DNA of 64,000 nt, taken from contig JACRCV010000116.1 of the NCBI GenBank assembly GCA_016218825.1, forward strand, positions 1 to 64,000. Reading direction: 5' to 3'. The translations under genes were made by a program, and so were the position numbers. This DNA comes from Deltaproteobacteria bacterium. Its GTDB lineage: Bacteria > Myxococcota > XYA12-FULL-58-9. Positions 35,320-45,049 of this stretch are shown here, piece after piece. A model generated the notes under the pieces. That model made no database searches and was not told where the DNA came from. It worked only from the letters and a program-made list of their open reading frames with translations. The number at the start of each line of letters is the position of its first letter. The first letter of the stretch is position 1.

Positions 35320-37266
35320 ATGATCGTCGTGTTCTTGATCTACGGCGCGGCGTTCATCGCTCTTGGCATCTCGATCTTCGTCTTCCCCAAGCAGCTCGGG
35401 GCGGCGCCGCTCGCTCTCGACCTGCGGTGGATAGGGGCCTTCGGCTTCATCCACGGCGCCAACGAATGGCTCGACCTGCTGCTCTTGACCCCGGCCTTCA
35501 GCGCCAGCCCCGCGCTCCAGGTGTGCGCCGTGGTCTGCCTGGCGGTGTCCTTCTTCTGCCTCGTGGCCTTCGGCGTCCAGGCGCTGGTCCGCGCCCGCCT
35601 CGTTCCGCTGTGGATCTATCAAGCGTCACCGCTGCTGCTGTTCGGTTGGCTCGCGGCCGGGCTGTGGGGCAGCGATGATCTGCACCTGGCGGCGGCGCTG
35701 GCGCGTTACTGCTTCGGCTTCCCGGGCGCGATCTTGACCGCCGCCGGTCTGTTGTTGGCGGCGCGCGACCCGGTGCTCGCCGCGCTGCCCTCTTCGCGCC
35801 TGCGGCTGCGCCAGGTGGCCTCGATCTTCCTGCTGTACAGCGTCGCCGCGGGGCTCGTGGTGCCGCGCGCGGCCTACTTTCCGGCGTCGGTCTTGAGCTA
35901 CGAGGCCTTCATCGCCTGGTTTGGTTTTCCGGTCCAGGTGGTTCGCGCCGTCTGTGCGTTCGCGATCGCCATCGGGCTGTATCGGGTGTTGCAGCTGTTC
36001 GAGTGGGAGCTCCGACGCGATCGCGAGCAGCGCCACCAGGACCTCGAGCGCCGGGTCAGCGAGCGGACGCTGGAGCTCGCCGCCGCCAACGCCAAGCTCG
36101 CGGACGAGATGCACTCGCGCGAAGCGATGGAGGAGCAGATCTCGCGAGCCCAGAAGCTCGAGTCGCTCTGCGTGCTCGCCGGCGGCATCGCCCACGACTA
36201 CAACAACTCGTTGATGGCGATCTTCGGCAACCTGTCGCTCGCCAAGATGCACGCCCAGCCGAACACCACCCTCTTCGAGCTGCTCGGCCGTTGCGAGGCA
36301 GCCGGCGCCCAGGCCCAGAAGCTGTCGGTGCAGCTGTTGACGTTCGCCAAGGGCGGCCTGCCGGTCAAGGAGGTGTTCTCGCCGGCCGACCTGGTGCGCG
36401 ACACCTGCTCGTTGTGTTTCTCCGCCAACAAGGTCCGCGCCCGGGTCGTGGTCCCGGCGGACCTCTGGCCGGTCGACGCCGATCACGCACAGCTCGGGCA
36501 GGTCGTCGACGGTCTGTGCATGAACGCGCTCGAGGCGGTCGCCGGCGGCCCGGGCGAGATCACGGTGCGCTGCGAGAACGTCGACGGCCCCGAAGGCCTC
36601 GGGAGCGCCAGCGCCGCCAGGCGGCTGGTGAAGATCGAGGTGACCGACACCGGGCCGGGGATCAGTCCGGAGCACCTCGACAAGATCTTCGACCCCTTCT
36701 TCACGACCAAGAGCAAGGGGCGGGGCCTGGGCCTGGCGGTCGCGCACACGATCATCAGCCGCCACGGCGGCCGGCTCGAGGTCCAATCCGCGGTCGGTCA
36801 GGGGTCGACGTTCACCATCTTGTTGCCGGCGGCGAGCGACGCCCGGCTACCGAAGACCGAGCCGGGGGCGGACGAGCCGTTGCGACGCAAGCTTCGGGTG
36901 TTGGTGATGGACGACGACGAGGCCGTGCGGGAGGTCGCGGCGGCGCTGTTTCACGCCGTCGGCTGCGAGACCGAGGCGGTCGCCGATGGCGCGGCCGCGG
37001 TCGCGTTGTTCGAGCGGCAGCGGGCCGCGGCGAAGCCATTCGACCTCGTGGTCCTCGACCTGACGGTGGCCGGCGGCATGGGCGGCGCCGAGACGGTCGT
37101 CGAGCTTCAGAAGCTCACCGCCGGGGTGCGCGCGGTGGTGTCGAGCGGCTATACCAACGATCCGATCATGAGCGCCTACCGCGACCACGGCTTCGTCGGG
37201 GTTTTGACCAAGCCGTACTCGCTCGTCGGCGTCAAGCACCTGTTGCGGGAGCTCGGCGAGCTCTGA
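35320..37266 (+). CDS. Membrane hybrid histidine kinase with C-terminal receiver
   Basis: A 648-residue sensor kinase. About seven hydrophobic segments (~1-225) form a membrane sensor region without an obvious extracytoplasmic domain, then a coiled coil (~230-270). The phosphoacceptor His292 sits in IAHDYNNSLM, where Tyr replaces the common Phe of HDFNN. The ATPase part has NALEAV (N box), DTGPGI (G1) and GRGLGLA (G2). The receiver has the acidic pair DDDE and phospho-Asp580 in VLDLTVAGG, and ends with K in TKPYS. GAGGGG precedes the ATG at 35320; a GTG six codons upstream is less well placed. The receiver may pass the phosphate to a separate Hpt or act as a sink. No partner regulator is adjacent. 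Confidence 0.9.
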   Translation: MIVVFLIYGAAFIALGISIFVFPKQLGAAPLALDLRWIGAFGFIHGANEWLDLLLLTPAFSASPALQVCAVVCLAVSFFCLVAFGVQALVRARLVPLWIYQASPLLLFGWLAAGLWGSDDLHLAAALARYCFGFPGAILTAAGLLLAARDPVLAALPSSRLRLRQVASIFLLYSVAAGLVVPRAAYFPASVLSYEAFIAWFGFPVQVVRAVCAFAIAIGLYRVLQLFEWELRRDREQRHQDLERRVSERTLELAAANAKLADEMHSREAMEEQISRAQKLESLCVLAGGIAHDYNNSLMAIFGNLSLAKMHAQPNTTLFELLGRCEAAGAQAQKLSVQLLTFAKGGLPVKEVFSPADLVRDTCSLCFSANKVRARVVVPADLWPVDADHAQLGQVVDGLCMNALEAVAGGPGEITVRCENVDGPEGLGSASAARRLVKIEVTDTGPGISPEHLDKIFDPFFTTKSKGRGLGLAVAHTIISRHGGRLEVQSAVGQGSTFTILLPAASDARLPKTEPGADEPLRRKLRVLVMDDDEAVREVAAALFHAVGCETEAVADGAAAVALFERQRAAAKPFDLVVLDLTVAGGMGGAETVVELQKLTAGVRAVVSSGYTNDPIMSAYRDHGFVGVLTKPYSLVGVKHLLRELGEL

Positions 37267-37273
37267 ATCGGTC

Positions 37274-39211
37274 TCAGGTCTCGAGCGTCGAGACGTCACC
37301 CTCGGGCTGGCCGAGAGCGCGGGCCTTCAACACCCGGCGCATGATCTTGCCCGAGCGGGTCTTGGGCAACGACGGCACGAAGGTGATCTTCGACGGCACT
37401 GCGATCGCCCCCATCTCTTTGCGGACGTGCGCTTTGACGTCGTCTTCGGTCGGCGTCTGGACCCCGGCGCGCAGGATGCAGAACGCGTGGATGACGCTGC
37501 CTTTGACGTCGTCCGGGACGCCGATCACCGCGGCCTCGGCGATCGCCTGGTGGCTGACGAGCGCGCTCTCGACCTCGGCGGTGCCGAGCCGATACCCCGC
37601 GACCTTGATGACGTCGTCGATGCGCCCGATCACCCAGAGGTAGCCGTCGTCGTCCTTGCGCGCCGAGTCGCCGGTCAAGTACCAGCCCCGGTCCTTGAAC
37701 TTGCTCCAGTACTGCTCGACGAACCGGTCGGGGTCGCGGTACACGGTGCGCAACATTCCCGGCCACGGTCGCTTGACGACCAGCAAGCCGTCCTCGTTCG
37801 GCCCGCACGACTTGCCGTCCTCGGTGACGACGTCGACGACGATGCCTGGCAGCGGCCGGGTCGCCGAGCCCGGCTTCAAGGCCACCGACGGCACCGGCGC
37901 GATCATGAAGCCGCCGGTCTCGGTCTGCCACCAGGTGTCCATGATCGGACACCGCCCCTGGCCGATGACGCGGTGGTACCAGCGCCAGGCCTCCGGGTTG
38001 ATCGGCTCGCCGACGGTGCCGAGCAGCCGCAGGCTCGAGAGGTCGTAGCGCTGCGGCCACGACTCGCCGAAGCGCATCAGGCCGCGGATCGCGGTCGGCG
38101 CGGTGTAGAGGATATTGAGCGAGTAGCGCTCGATGAGCTGCCACCAGCGGTTGGGGTAGGGGAAGTTCGGCGCGCCCTCGTACATGAAGCTCGTCGCGCC
38201 CAAGATCAACGGCCCGTAGACGATGTACGAGTGGCCGGTGATCCAACCCGGGTCCGCGGCGCACCAGTAGCGGTCCTCGTCCTTGATGTCGAACACCCAG
38301 CGCAGGGTGGTCGCGACGTGCACCTGGTAACCGCCGTGGGTGTGGAGGATGCCCTTGGGGCGGCCGGTGGTGCCGGAGGTGTAGAGGATGAAGAGCGGGT
38401 GCTCGGCGTCCAGGATCTCGGTCTCGATGCGCGGGCTCGCGATCGGCAGGTTCATCAGATCGTGCCACCAGTAGTCGCGGCCCGACTCCATCGCCACCGC
38501 GTGGCCGGTGCGCTTCACGACGACGACGTGCTCGACGTAGCCGGAGCGCTGCACCGCCTCGTCGGCGGTCTGCTTCAGGTTGACGATCTTGCCGCGCATG
38601 TAGCCGCCGTCGGCGGTGACCAGCACCCGGCTCTGGGCGTCCTCGATGCGGTCGGCGAGCGCCTCGGTGGAGAAGCCGCCGTAGACCACCGAGTGCACCG
38701 CGCCGAGCTTGGCGGTGGCGAGCATCGCGATGACCAGCTCCGGGACGCGGCCCATGTAGATCGTGACCCGGTCGCCGCGCTTGACGCCCATGCTGCGCAG
38801 CACCGACGCGAACTTGGCGACCTCGCGGGCGAGGGCGTGGTACGAGAACGTTCGGGTGTCGCCGGGCTCGCCTTCCCAGATGAGCGCCAGCTTGTTGCGC
38901 CGATGGGTGTGGAGGTGGCGATCGAGGGCGTTCTGGACGATGTTGGTGTGGGCGCCGACGAACCATTTGTAGAACGGCTTCTCGCTCTCGTCGAGCACCT
39001 TGTCCCACGGCTTGTACCAGTCGAGGGCGAGCGCCTGCTCGGCCCAGAAGCGCTCCGGGTGGTCGAGCGACTGTTTGTACAGGGCCTCGTAGTCGGTGAC
39101 CCAGGCGTTGGTGCGGATCTCGGGCGACGGCCACACCAGCTCGTGCTCGGCCTTCAAGATCTCGGCCTCGCGCGCCTTGTCGATGTTGTCGATCTCCGCC
39201 CGTTCCGTCAT
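37274..39211 (-). CDS. acs: Acetyl-CoA synthetase (AMP-forming) or close acyl-CoA synthetase
   Basis: Converts acetate (or propionate), ATP and CoA to acyl-CoA through an acyl-adenylate. 645 residues, normal length. Adenylation motifs: YTSGTTGRPKGILHTHGGY, then WWQTETGGFMI (A5), GYLWVIGRIDDVIKVAGYRL (A8) and the C-terminal PKTRSGKIMRR, whose Lys is the catalytic and regulatory acetylation site. GGAGGGTGG precedes the ATG. It is convergent with the kinase gene, 7 nt apart. Acyl specificity (acetyl against propionyl) cannot be fixed by eye. Confidence 0.93.
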   Translation of the reverse strand: MTERAEIDNIDKAREAEILKAEHELVWPSPEIRTNAWVTDYEALYKQSLDHPERFWAEQALALDWYKPWDKVLDESEKPFYKWFVGAHTNIVQNALDRHLHTHRRNKLALIWEGEPGDTRTFSYHALAREVAKFASVLRSMGVKRGDRVTIYMGRVPELVIAMLATAKLGAVHSVVYGGFSTEALADRIEDAQSRVLVTADGGYMRGKIVNLKQTADEAVQRSGYVEHVVVVKRTGHAVAMESGRDYWWHDLMNLPIASPRIETEILDAEHPLFILYTSGTTGRPKGILHTHGGYQVHVATTLRWVFDIKDEDRYWCAADPGWITGHSYIVYGPLILGATSFMYEGAPNFPYPNRWWQLIERYSLNILYTAPTAIRGLMRFGESWPQRYDLSSLRLLGTVGEPINPEAWRWYHRVIGQGRCPIMDTWWQTETGGFMIAPVPSVALKPGSATRPLPGIVVDVVTEDGKSCGPNEDGLLVVKRPWPGMLRTVYRDPDRFVEQYWSKFKDRGWYLTGDSARKDDDGYLWVIGRIDDVIKVAGYRLGTAEVESALVSHQAIAEAAVIGVPDDVKGSVIHAFCILRAGVQTPTEDDVKAHVRKEMGAIAVPSKITFVPSLPKTRSGKIMRRVLKARALGQPEGDVSTLET

Positions 39212-39569
39212 CCGCCACCCTCCGGTCAGATATCAAAGCCCTAACATGGATTGGATGGTGGGGCGGGACAAGGGCCAACTGCGTGAGAGTCAAGGGCCAA
39301 GTCGCTGGTTGTACTCCGCATGAGGACACGCGTGGGCGCGTTCGGTAGCTATCTGGGCGGCGTCGAGGGCGACTCCCAAGGAGTCGTTCCGCCGGGCAAT
39401 CACACGCCTACGCCGAGCGCAACACGCTCTGTGCAAGCGGATACGTGCAGGTAAGCCTCGAAGACCGGCATCTGGGCGAGGAGGAAGCGCCTGGGCGGTC
39501 ACCCAAGCCGTTCCTTCGATCAGGCTTGTGCTTGACCGATGGGCCACTCCATATTTCTCCTCCGGTGGC
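39212..39569. other. Intergenic stretch, no gene seen
   Basis: This region separates the acetyl-CoA synthetase start from the stop of the DUF4214 protein. Short open frames occur on both strands but lack family resemblance and Shine-Dalgarno signals. It should hold the acs promoter. No strong hairpin or repeat was noticed. Confidence 0.5.
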
Positions 39570-41558
39570 TCAAGGGGGACAGGCGTAGAGCCCGGCGGCC
39601 TCGGCGGAGCCGGCGATGGTGGTCACGACCTCATACCGGCTCATGGCTGCACTGGCGAGCTGAGTCGTGAAGTAGTCGTGGCCCCCTTGATCCGGCTCCC
39701 GCAAGAGAAGGGCGCGGTACAACAAGTCGACAAAAGCCCCGTCGGCGAGGGGGCCCTGCGCCACGAGCTCCGCGCTGCTGATGAAGGCCCAGGCCAGCGC
39801 GGCGCGATCACCGGCGCCCATCAGATTGACGCCGCCCACCCAATACCCGTACTCCACCGCGTTTGGGGCGCGGCCGAGGAAGATGCGATAGAACCACGAG
39901 ACGGTTTCGTCGCGGCCGCAGAGCTGGACCGCCCAATAATCGCGCCGGATCGGGGGATCGGCCGCCCACGAGACATCGGTGTACCTCGCAGGATCGGGAT
40001 TGTTGAAGAGCGCGCGCGCCGCCGCGGTGAGGCCGCAGGCGTTGGCGGAGAAGTGCCACTGGTTCACGCCTTGGCAGGTGATGCCGGTGTTGTCCCCGAG
40101 GACCTTCGACACCGGGATCGTGAGCCACGCGTCGGGGTTGTAGAGGCGCAGGTGGCGCCAGTGATCTTCGAGCACCCGAGCGCGCGTGACATTGTCGGCG
40201 ACCGACGCCAGGTTGCGGATGTCGTCCGGGTAGGCCGGCGTGCTCGACCAGTTGTCATAATCGAGGAGCACCGGCAGGCCGAAGGCGGTGGCGTTCGTCA
40301 GGTTGGCGTCATGCCAGTCATCGTCGCCGTAGATGGAGCCGGGAAACATGTCGCCCTTCGGGAGAAGCGGCTGTAGCAGGTAGCCGCCGAGCGGCTGCAA
40401 GTGCTGGGCGCCGGTCACGAAGTCGATCTGCTGCACACCGCCGACCATCACCGAGTCGGCAGCCTGGGTCCCGAAGTAGAGGCGCGAGATGCCTTCTGTG
40501 GCGGCGTAGGCCTTCAGGCGGTCGATGACATCCTTCAAGCCGAGGGCCCCGGTCGCGGTGACCTCTGGCGTGCCCGGTGCAAGCCCAGCGGTGAGCTGCG
40601 CCTCGCCGAAGAGGAAAGCGCGAATGCCGCCGTCGATGAAGGCCCTCCCCCAGCTCACGACGTAGTCGCGGGCGGCGGCGGAGTGCTCGAGGTCGGGGAC
40701 GCAGGTGCCCGGGCCCCAGAAATCGGCTGAGCCGGGGCGGCAGAAAGCGACCCACGCGGCGTCGCTGCTGCCAGGGAGGTTGGCGCGCGGCACGTACTCC
40801 GCCAGCATGGCGTTCAGCAGCAGCGACGGGGCGACCTCGTGCAGGTGCCCGCCGATGGCGCGCAGGCCGGCGCTGATGCACGGCAGAGCCACCGCCGGGT
40901 CGCTCCCGCACTGGCTGTCCTGGAAATACCACCACGAGTTGCCGAAGTAGAGGCCGAAGCGGGCGTCGAGGTCGCCGACGGCGTGCCAGGCGTCACAAAG
41001 GAGGCGGCCCGCTGCCAGATCTTCGGCGGCGGTGGTGGCGCAGACCTCGAGCTCCGCGGGGTTGACGACGCCGGCCTGTAGCCATTGCAGATCTACGGCG
41101 CGGGCGAAGTGCCAGCGCAGATCTCCGAGGCACGCGCCGCGGTCGCACACCGTCGCCGGCGGGCAGGTCGCGACCAGGCGCCAAGCAGTACCGTCGGGGC
41201 TACAGGTGCCTGCGTGAGCCGGGTCGACGCAGCCCCGATTGCCGGCTACGCAGATGATGGGAACCGACGGATCTCCGGCCGATGGACCATCCCCAGGCGT
41301 TGGATCATCTCCGGGTGACGGACCATCGCCAGACGCTCGAGCATCCCCCGGCGTTGGACCATCTCCGGGTGATGGGACGTCCCCGGGCGCTGGAGCGTCT
41401 GCCGACGATACGACGTCCGCAGCGGGCGCCTCTCCGGGCACCGCGCCGTCTTGAGTAGCGTCGGGTCCGCGGTGGTCGCCCGCATCCCGGGCTTCTCTGG
41501 CCGGGCCGCTGCCACCCCGACACGTCGCGAGCCCCACGAGAGCACCCATGCACCCCAT
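39570..41558 (-). CDS. Secreted lipoprotein with Pro/Gly/Asp repeat linker and C-terminal DUF4214-like repeats
   Basis: About 662 residues. The leader MGCMGALVGLATC ends at a lipobox LATC. A linker of 'PSPGDGP'-like repeats (encoded at 41253-41430) leads to a small Cys-rich part (CVAGNRGCVDPAHAGTC, with further Cys) and then a ~350-residue domain with aromatic-rich segments (RFGLYFGNSWWYF; FLFGEAQLTAGLAPG) that may be a TIM-barrel hydrolase; I cannot assign it. The C-terminus has two DUF4214-like units (WFYRIFLGRAPNAVEYGYWV and LLYRALLLREPDQGGHDYF), common in secreted enzymes and S-layer-linked proteins. The start is uncertain: ATG 41558 gives the signal, with a weak ribosome site. Confidence 0.65.
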   Translation of the reverse strand: MGCMGALVGLATCRGGSGPAREARDAGDHRGPDATQDGAVPGEAPAADVVSSADAPAPGDVPSPGDGPTPGDARASGDGPSPGDDPTPGDGPSAGDPSVPIICVAGNRGCVDPAHAGTCSPDGTAWRLVATCPPATVCDRGACLGDLRWHFARAVDLQWLQAGVVNPAELEVCATTAAEDLAAGRLLCDAWHAVGDLDARFGLYFGNSWWYFQDSQCGSDPAVALPCISAGLRAIGGHLHEVAPSLLLNAMLAEYVPRANLPGSSDAAWVAFCRPGSADFWGPGTCVPDLEHSAAARDYVVSWGRAFIDGGIRAFLFGEAQLTAGLAPGTPEVTATGALGLKDVIDRLKAYAATEGISRLYFGTQAADSVMVGGVQQIDFVTGAQHLQPLGGYLLQPLLPKGDMFPGSIYGDDDWHDANLTNATAFGLPVLLDYDNWSSTPAYPDDIRNLASVADNVTRARVLEDHWRHLRLYNPDAWLTIPVSKVLGDNTGITCQGVNQWHFSANACGLTAAARALFNNPDPARYTDVSWAADPPIRRDYWAVQLCGRDETVSWFYRIFLGRAPNAVEYGYWVGGVNLMGAGDRAALAWAFISSAELVAQGPLADGAFVDLLYRALLLREPDQGGHDYFTTQLASAAMSRYEVVTTIAGSAEAAGLYACPP
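41253..41430 (-). repeat. Degenerate tandem repeat coding for Pro/Gly/Asp linker
   Basis: Units of about 18 nt around CATCTCCGGGTGATGG-like sequence encode repeated (P/A)SPGDG-type hexapeptides. It is coding DNA within the lipoprotein gene; units vary at third positions. Typical of flexible surface linkers. Confidence 0.6.
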
Positions 41559-42011
41559 GCGCCACAACGCCGTCACCCGCGAAGGGTACCATCGATGGCG
41601 ATCGGTGTCCGCGATCAGGCGCTCAGCTCCTACCAAGACGCCCAAGCCCACCACATGTCCGAGCACGGTCCGGCTTCCCATACTCCGACAAGAAGCAGCT
41701 TCCGCGCCAAGAGCTTTCGACCCATTCGCGCCGGGGGCCTCGACTCACCCCTGCAAGCGCCTGGAAAATTTCGCAATGATGGTCTGGGGGCTGGAGCTGC
41801 AGCGGTCGGCATCGGTCACCGCGGTGACCGCCGCCGGCGCCCACCATGACCACCGCAACGACGATGCTGCGTCGTCTCACGCGCGGCGCGAGAGATAACC
41901 TGCCGCCATTCTCGAGTGGTGCCGGAGACTCGGCAGGGCAGAGCCTGTTGCCGACCCTCGGCACGGCTCGTGCTTTGCTCTGTGTGGAAAGCACAACGCG
42001 GTGAGGTGGTG
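41559..42011. other. Divergent intergenic region, no gene seen
   Basis: This region lies between two divergently transcribed exported-protein genes and should hold both promoters. Several open frames are present on both strands, but none has a ribosome site plus recognisable sequence. GC content drops in parts (41600-41720). Confidence 0.45.
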
Positions 42012-44132
42012 ATGGGACGTCGAGGGCGGTACCGGGTGTGTCACTCGTCGTGGACGTCGCCACCTGGTTCGTTCGCACCGGTGGCTGCGGCCATCGCTTT
42101 GATCGCAACGAGCGTGCCGCCCGCAGTCTGCGGTGCCCAGACGCAAGCCCTGGCGCTAGTTCCGATGCGCGACGGCACCCTCCTGGCGACGGAGATCTGG
42201 CTCCCCCCGGGCCCGGGGCCGTTCCCGACGCTGCTCAGGCGAACCCCGTATGGACGCGATCTGTCGGGCTACAGCGCGTTCTTCGCGACCGACCTCCCTC
42301 TGACCCTGAACGGCCTCGGCTACGCGGTGGCGTCTCAGGACGTGCGCGGCCGAGGCGAGAGCGGCGGAGTCTACGTGCCGTTCTTCGATGACGCGGCCGA
42401 CGGAGCCGACACCATTGACTGGCTCGCAGCGCAGCCGTGGTCGAATCGCAAGGTCGGCAGCTTCGGCGCGTCCGCCGACGGCGTGACGCAGCTCCTGGCG
42501 ACGAGTGAGCATCCGGCCGCGTATGTCTGCAGCCTGCCGATCGTCGCCAGCGACGACCTCTACGCCGACATTGTCTATCCGGGCGGCGCCTGGCGACAGG
42601 AGAGCGCGACCGAGTGGCTCACCCTCATGGGCGCCACCGACACCATGGCGACGTGGCGCCAGCACGAGGTGCTGGACCACTTCTGGGATCCGGTTCGGAT
42701 CGATGCCGACGAGCGCGTCGGAGTCACCACCTCGACCCTCCTGGTGGCCGGCCTCTTCGACGTGTTTGCGCCCGGGAGCATGCGCGCCCATCGGCTGTTG
42801 CGAACCGGGGCGACGCCCGGGGTGCGCGACCGCCAACATCTGCTTCTCGGCCCGTGGACGCACGGCCTCACCAACGTCCAGGTGGGCGAGGTCACTCTAG
42901 CGCCAGAGGCCCAGCTGAGCGCCGCCGCGCTGTTGAACCTGATGCTCGCCTACTTCGATTGGTGCCTGCTGGGGGCGACGCGACCTGAGTGGCCAGGCGT
43001 GCTCTACTGGGTGGCGCGGTTGAGCGACGACGGCAGCCGGATGGGCGGCGAGTGGCTCGGCGCCGAGACCTGGCCGCCGCCGGCCGACCCGCAAACCTAT
43101 TACCTGCACACCGACGGCCGCCTCCTCGGAGAAGCGCCGGGCCTCACGGCTCGGGGCGCTGTGCTCGCCTCAGATCCAGCCAACCCAGTCCCAACACAGG
43201 GCGGGCGCAACCTGAGCATCGCGGCCGGGGTCTACGATCAGACCGCCATCGACCTACGGGCGGACGTTCTCTTCGCCGACAGCCCGGCGATCGGGGAGGA
43301 GGTCGAGCTGCAGGGGATGGTGTTCCTGCAGGTGTGGGCGGCATCGGCAACGACCGACGTCGACCTCGTGGTGCGCCTGAGTCAAGTGACACCGAACGGC
43401 AAGGCGATGCTGCTCGCGGACGGCATCCGCCGCGGCCGCTTCGCCAGCGGCTACGACGCCATCCGGCCGCTCGCGCCGAACGTGCCGACCCTCTTCACCG
43501 TCGAGGTCGGGCCGGTGAGCGCCGTCCTCGGCCCCGGCCACGCGCTGCGGCTCAGCCTGAGCGCCACGAGCTCGACGCGTTACGAGGTCAACCCCGGCAC
43601 GGCCACGCCGCTGTCGGCCGCGGCGTCGCCCCAAGCCACCACCCTGTTCATCCTTGGCGACCGTGAGCACCCGAGCCACGCCGTGTTTCCGGTGGTGCGC
43701 GGTCTGCTCTCACAAGCCTTGCACGGCGAGCCCGGACCGACCCCGGACGGCGGTCCTGCAGGCGGCGATCCCGACAGCGACCACGGCGGGGATGTCGACA
43801 GCGCTCCCAGCGACGATCAGACCGACGTCACGGCGGGCGTTCAGAAGAACGACGGCTCCCAACCACCTGAAGGGGATATCGGGCGTGCCGGCTGTGCCGG
43901 GACGGACGCCGCAGGCAACCGTGATGCTGGCCCTATCATTATCGCGGCCCTCGCCTGGCTGTCAGGATGGGCCGTGCGTCGCAGCCCTCGGAGCCGGTCG
44001 CGGCGACTCGCGGCGGCAGGCGCAAAACCCGAGGGCCTCAGAGCGGTTCGGTCGCCCGGCATGCCAGACTGGCGGCCACATGAGGTCTCGGCTACGGTCC
44101 TCGACGGGGGCGCTCGCCCGAGGTGTGGATGA
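42012..44132 (+). CDS. CocE/NonD-family (X-Pro dipeptidyl-peptidase-like) hydrolase, secreted
   Basis: A 706-residue exported serine hydrolase. After a signal region (hydrophobic ~18-35, AAAIALIATSVPPAVCGAQ), the alpha/beta hydrolase part begins VPMRDGTLLATEIWLPPG, with nucleophile Ser154 in SFGASADG, probable Asp in GLFDVFAPG and His in GPWTHG. The C-terminal jelly-roll typical of CocE/XPP follows (VDLVVRLSQVTPNG). The extreme C-terminus has Cys, a hydrophobic segment (GPIIIAALAWLSGWAV) and an Arg cluster, like a MYXO-CTERM sorting signal but with ~30 extra residues. GAGGTGGTG precedes the ATG at 42012. The substrate (ester or X-Pro peptide) is not predictable. Confidence 0.82.
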   Translation: MGRRGRYRVCHSSWTSPPGSFAPVAAAIALIATSVPPAVCGAQTQALALVPMRDGTLLATEIWLPPGPGPFPTLLRRTPYGRDLSGYSAFFATDLPLTLNGLGYAVASQDVRGRGESGGVYVPFFDDAADGADTIDWLAAQPWSNRKVGSFGASADGVTQLLATSEHPAAYVCSLPIVASDDLYADIVYPGGAWRQESATEWLTLMGATDTMATWRQHEVLDHFWDPVRIDADERVGVTTSTLLVAGLFDVFAPGSMRAHRLLRTGATPGVRDRQHLLLGPWTHGLTNVQVGEVTLAPEAQLSAAALLNLMLAYFDWCLLGATRPEWPGVLYWVARLSDDGSRMGGEWLGAETWPPPADPQTYYLHTDGRLLGEAPGLTARGAVLASDPANPVPTQGGRNLSIAAGVYDQTAIDLRADVLFADSPAIGEEVELQGMVFLQVWAASATTDVDLVVRLSQVTPNGKAMLLADGIRRGRFASGYDAIRPLAPNVPTLFTVEVGPVSAVLGPGHALRLSLSATSSTRYEVNPGTATPLSAAASPQATTLFILGDREHPSHAVFPVVRGLLSQALHGEPGPTPDGGPAGGDPDSDHGGDVDSAPSDDQTDVTAGVQKNDGSQPPEGDIGRAGCAGTDAAGNRDAGPIIIAALAWLSGWAVRRSPRSRSRRLAAAGAKPEGLRAVRSPGMPDWRPHEVSATVLDGGARPRCG

Positions 44133-44312
44133 TGCGGAGCGCGTTGTGCCTCACTCGACCGTGACCGTGAAGAGGATCGTGATGTCGAGACTGTCGAGGC
44201 ACGCCATCATCGTGCAGGCCCGATGCGACCCGCCACAATCGGAATAACCCGCCGCACAAAGAGCCGTCACGGAAAGCATCGCCTTGAATGCCCACGTTCT
44301 CGTCGTCATATC

Positions 44313-44443
44313 GTACTCTGCGTGGACCTCCGGCGAGATCACAAGCTCGAAACGTCCATCCCGCCAGGCCTCGAGCACCTGGGCCGGCGTCCCACGCCAG
44401 AACAAGCCCGACATCAAGATTTGGTGTCGAGCACGACCCTCAC
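44313..44443 (-). pseudogene. Truncated, frameshifted PIN-domain toxin
   Basis: GTG at 44443 overlaps the stop of the antitoxin-like gene (GTGA overlap), a typical toxin-antitoxin junction. Reading gives VRVVLDTK then a stop, but shifting the frame at about 44420 restores ILMSGLFWRGTPAQVLEAW and FELVISPEVHAEY. This is the N-terminal half of a PIN ribonuclease, with LDTN restored by one extra base. After HAEY similarity ends, so the second half of the domain is gone. A single-base deletion plus 3' loss means no active toxin. Positions 44133-44312 hold nothing recognisable. Confidence 0.75.
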
Positions 44444-44955
44444 GCCGCCCTCTGCCGGATGACGTACGGCCCCCGCCGCCGAGGCGAGGTGAGCCTGCGC
44501 GGGGCCGTGAGCACCTGCGCGAGCTCGCTGGCGAGGCCGGCATCGACGCGCACCCTGCCCTTTCCCCGCCGCTGCAGCATGTGCGCGAGCGCAATGCCTC
44601 TCAGCTCGTAGTCGTGCTCTTTCGAGAGCGGGCGCTCGCCGCGCTCCCAGTCGGCCACGGTGATCTTGTTGATCCCCATGCGACCGGCCAGCTCGTCCTG
44701 AGTCAGGCCCAGCCATGCCTTCCGGAGGAACCGAGCCTTGTCGTTGGACAAGATGTGGTCGTGCATCATGACCGCGCGCACGACCTCGACGAGGAGCACT
44801 TGGTAGGCCGGGCCATCGAGGGTCTCGTTGCCGCACCTGATGCAGCGGGAGCCTCGAACCGCACCCTCGAACCTGCCCTGCAGGCCGAAGAGAGGTGCGA
44901 GGTCAACTCGGGCCAACGTCACGGGCCTCAACGTGCCCCCGCAGCGAATCCGCAT
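44440..44955 (-). CDS. YgiT/MqsA-type HTH protein, probable orphan antitoxin
   Basis: A 171-residue predicted DNA-binding protein. The N-terminal zinc-ribbon-like part has RCGGTLRP and CIRCGNETLDG; the first Cys of the first CxxC pair seems to be missing (MRIRCGG). The C-terminal HTH (GLTQDELAGRMGINKITVAD followed by WERGERPLSK) matches the MqsA/YgiT and XRE class. ATG 44955 is preceded by GGGGAG and gives the family-like start; an ATG 18 codons upstream is possible. The partner toxin gene, overlapping by 4 nt, is a PIN pseudogene, so the protein now has no intact toxin beside it. It probably autoregulates its promoter. Confidence 0.75.
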   Translation of the reverse strand: MRIRCGGTLRPVTLARVDLAPLFGLQGRFEGAVRGSRCIRCGNETLDGPAYQVLLVEVVRAVMMHDHILSNDKARFLRKAWLGLTQDELAGRMGINKITVADWERGERPLSKEHDYELRGIALAHMLQRRGKGRVRVDAGLASELAQVLTAPRRLTSPRRRGPYVIRQRAA

Positions 44956-45049
44956 CCCACTCCCCCCACCGATCGGTGGCGCTCCGCGCCCGATGAGTGG
45001 ACCTGACATGTTGAAAACCCGGCTGCGCTGACGCTCCGCCTGGCATCGT

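Noticed and set aside
39290-39547. Small open frame upstream of acs
   Set aside because: Arg-rich, no Shine-Dalgarno, no family resemblance.
41253-41430. Short repeat block as CRISPR or regulatory repeat
   Set aside because: In-frame degenerate hexapeptide repeats within a protein linker.
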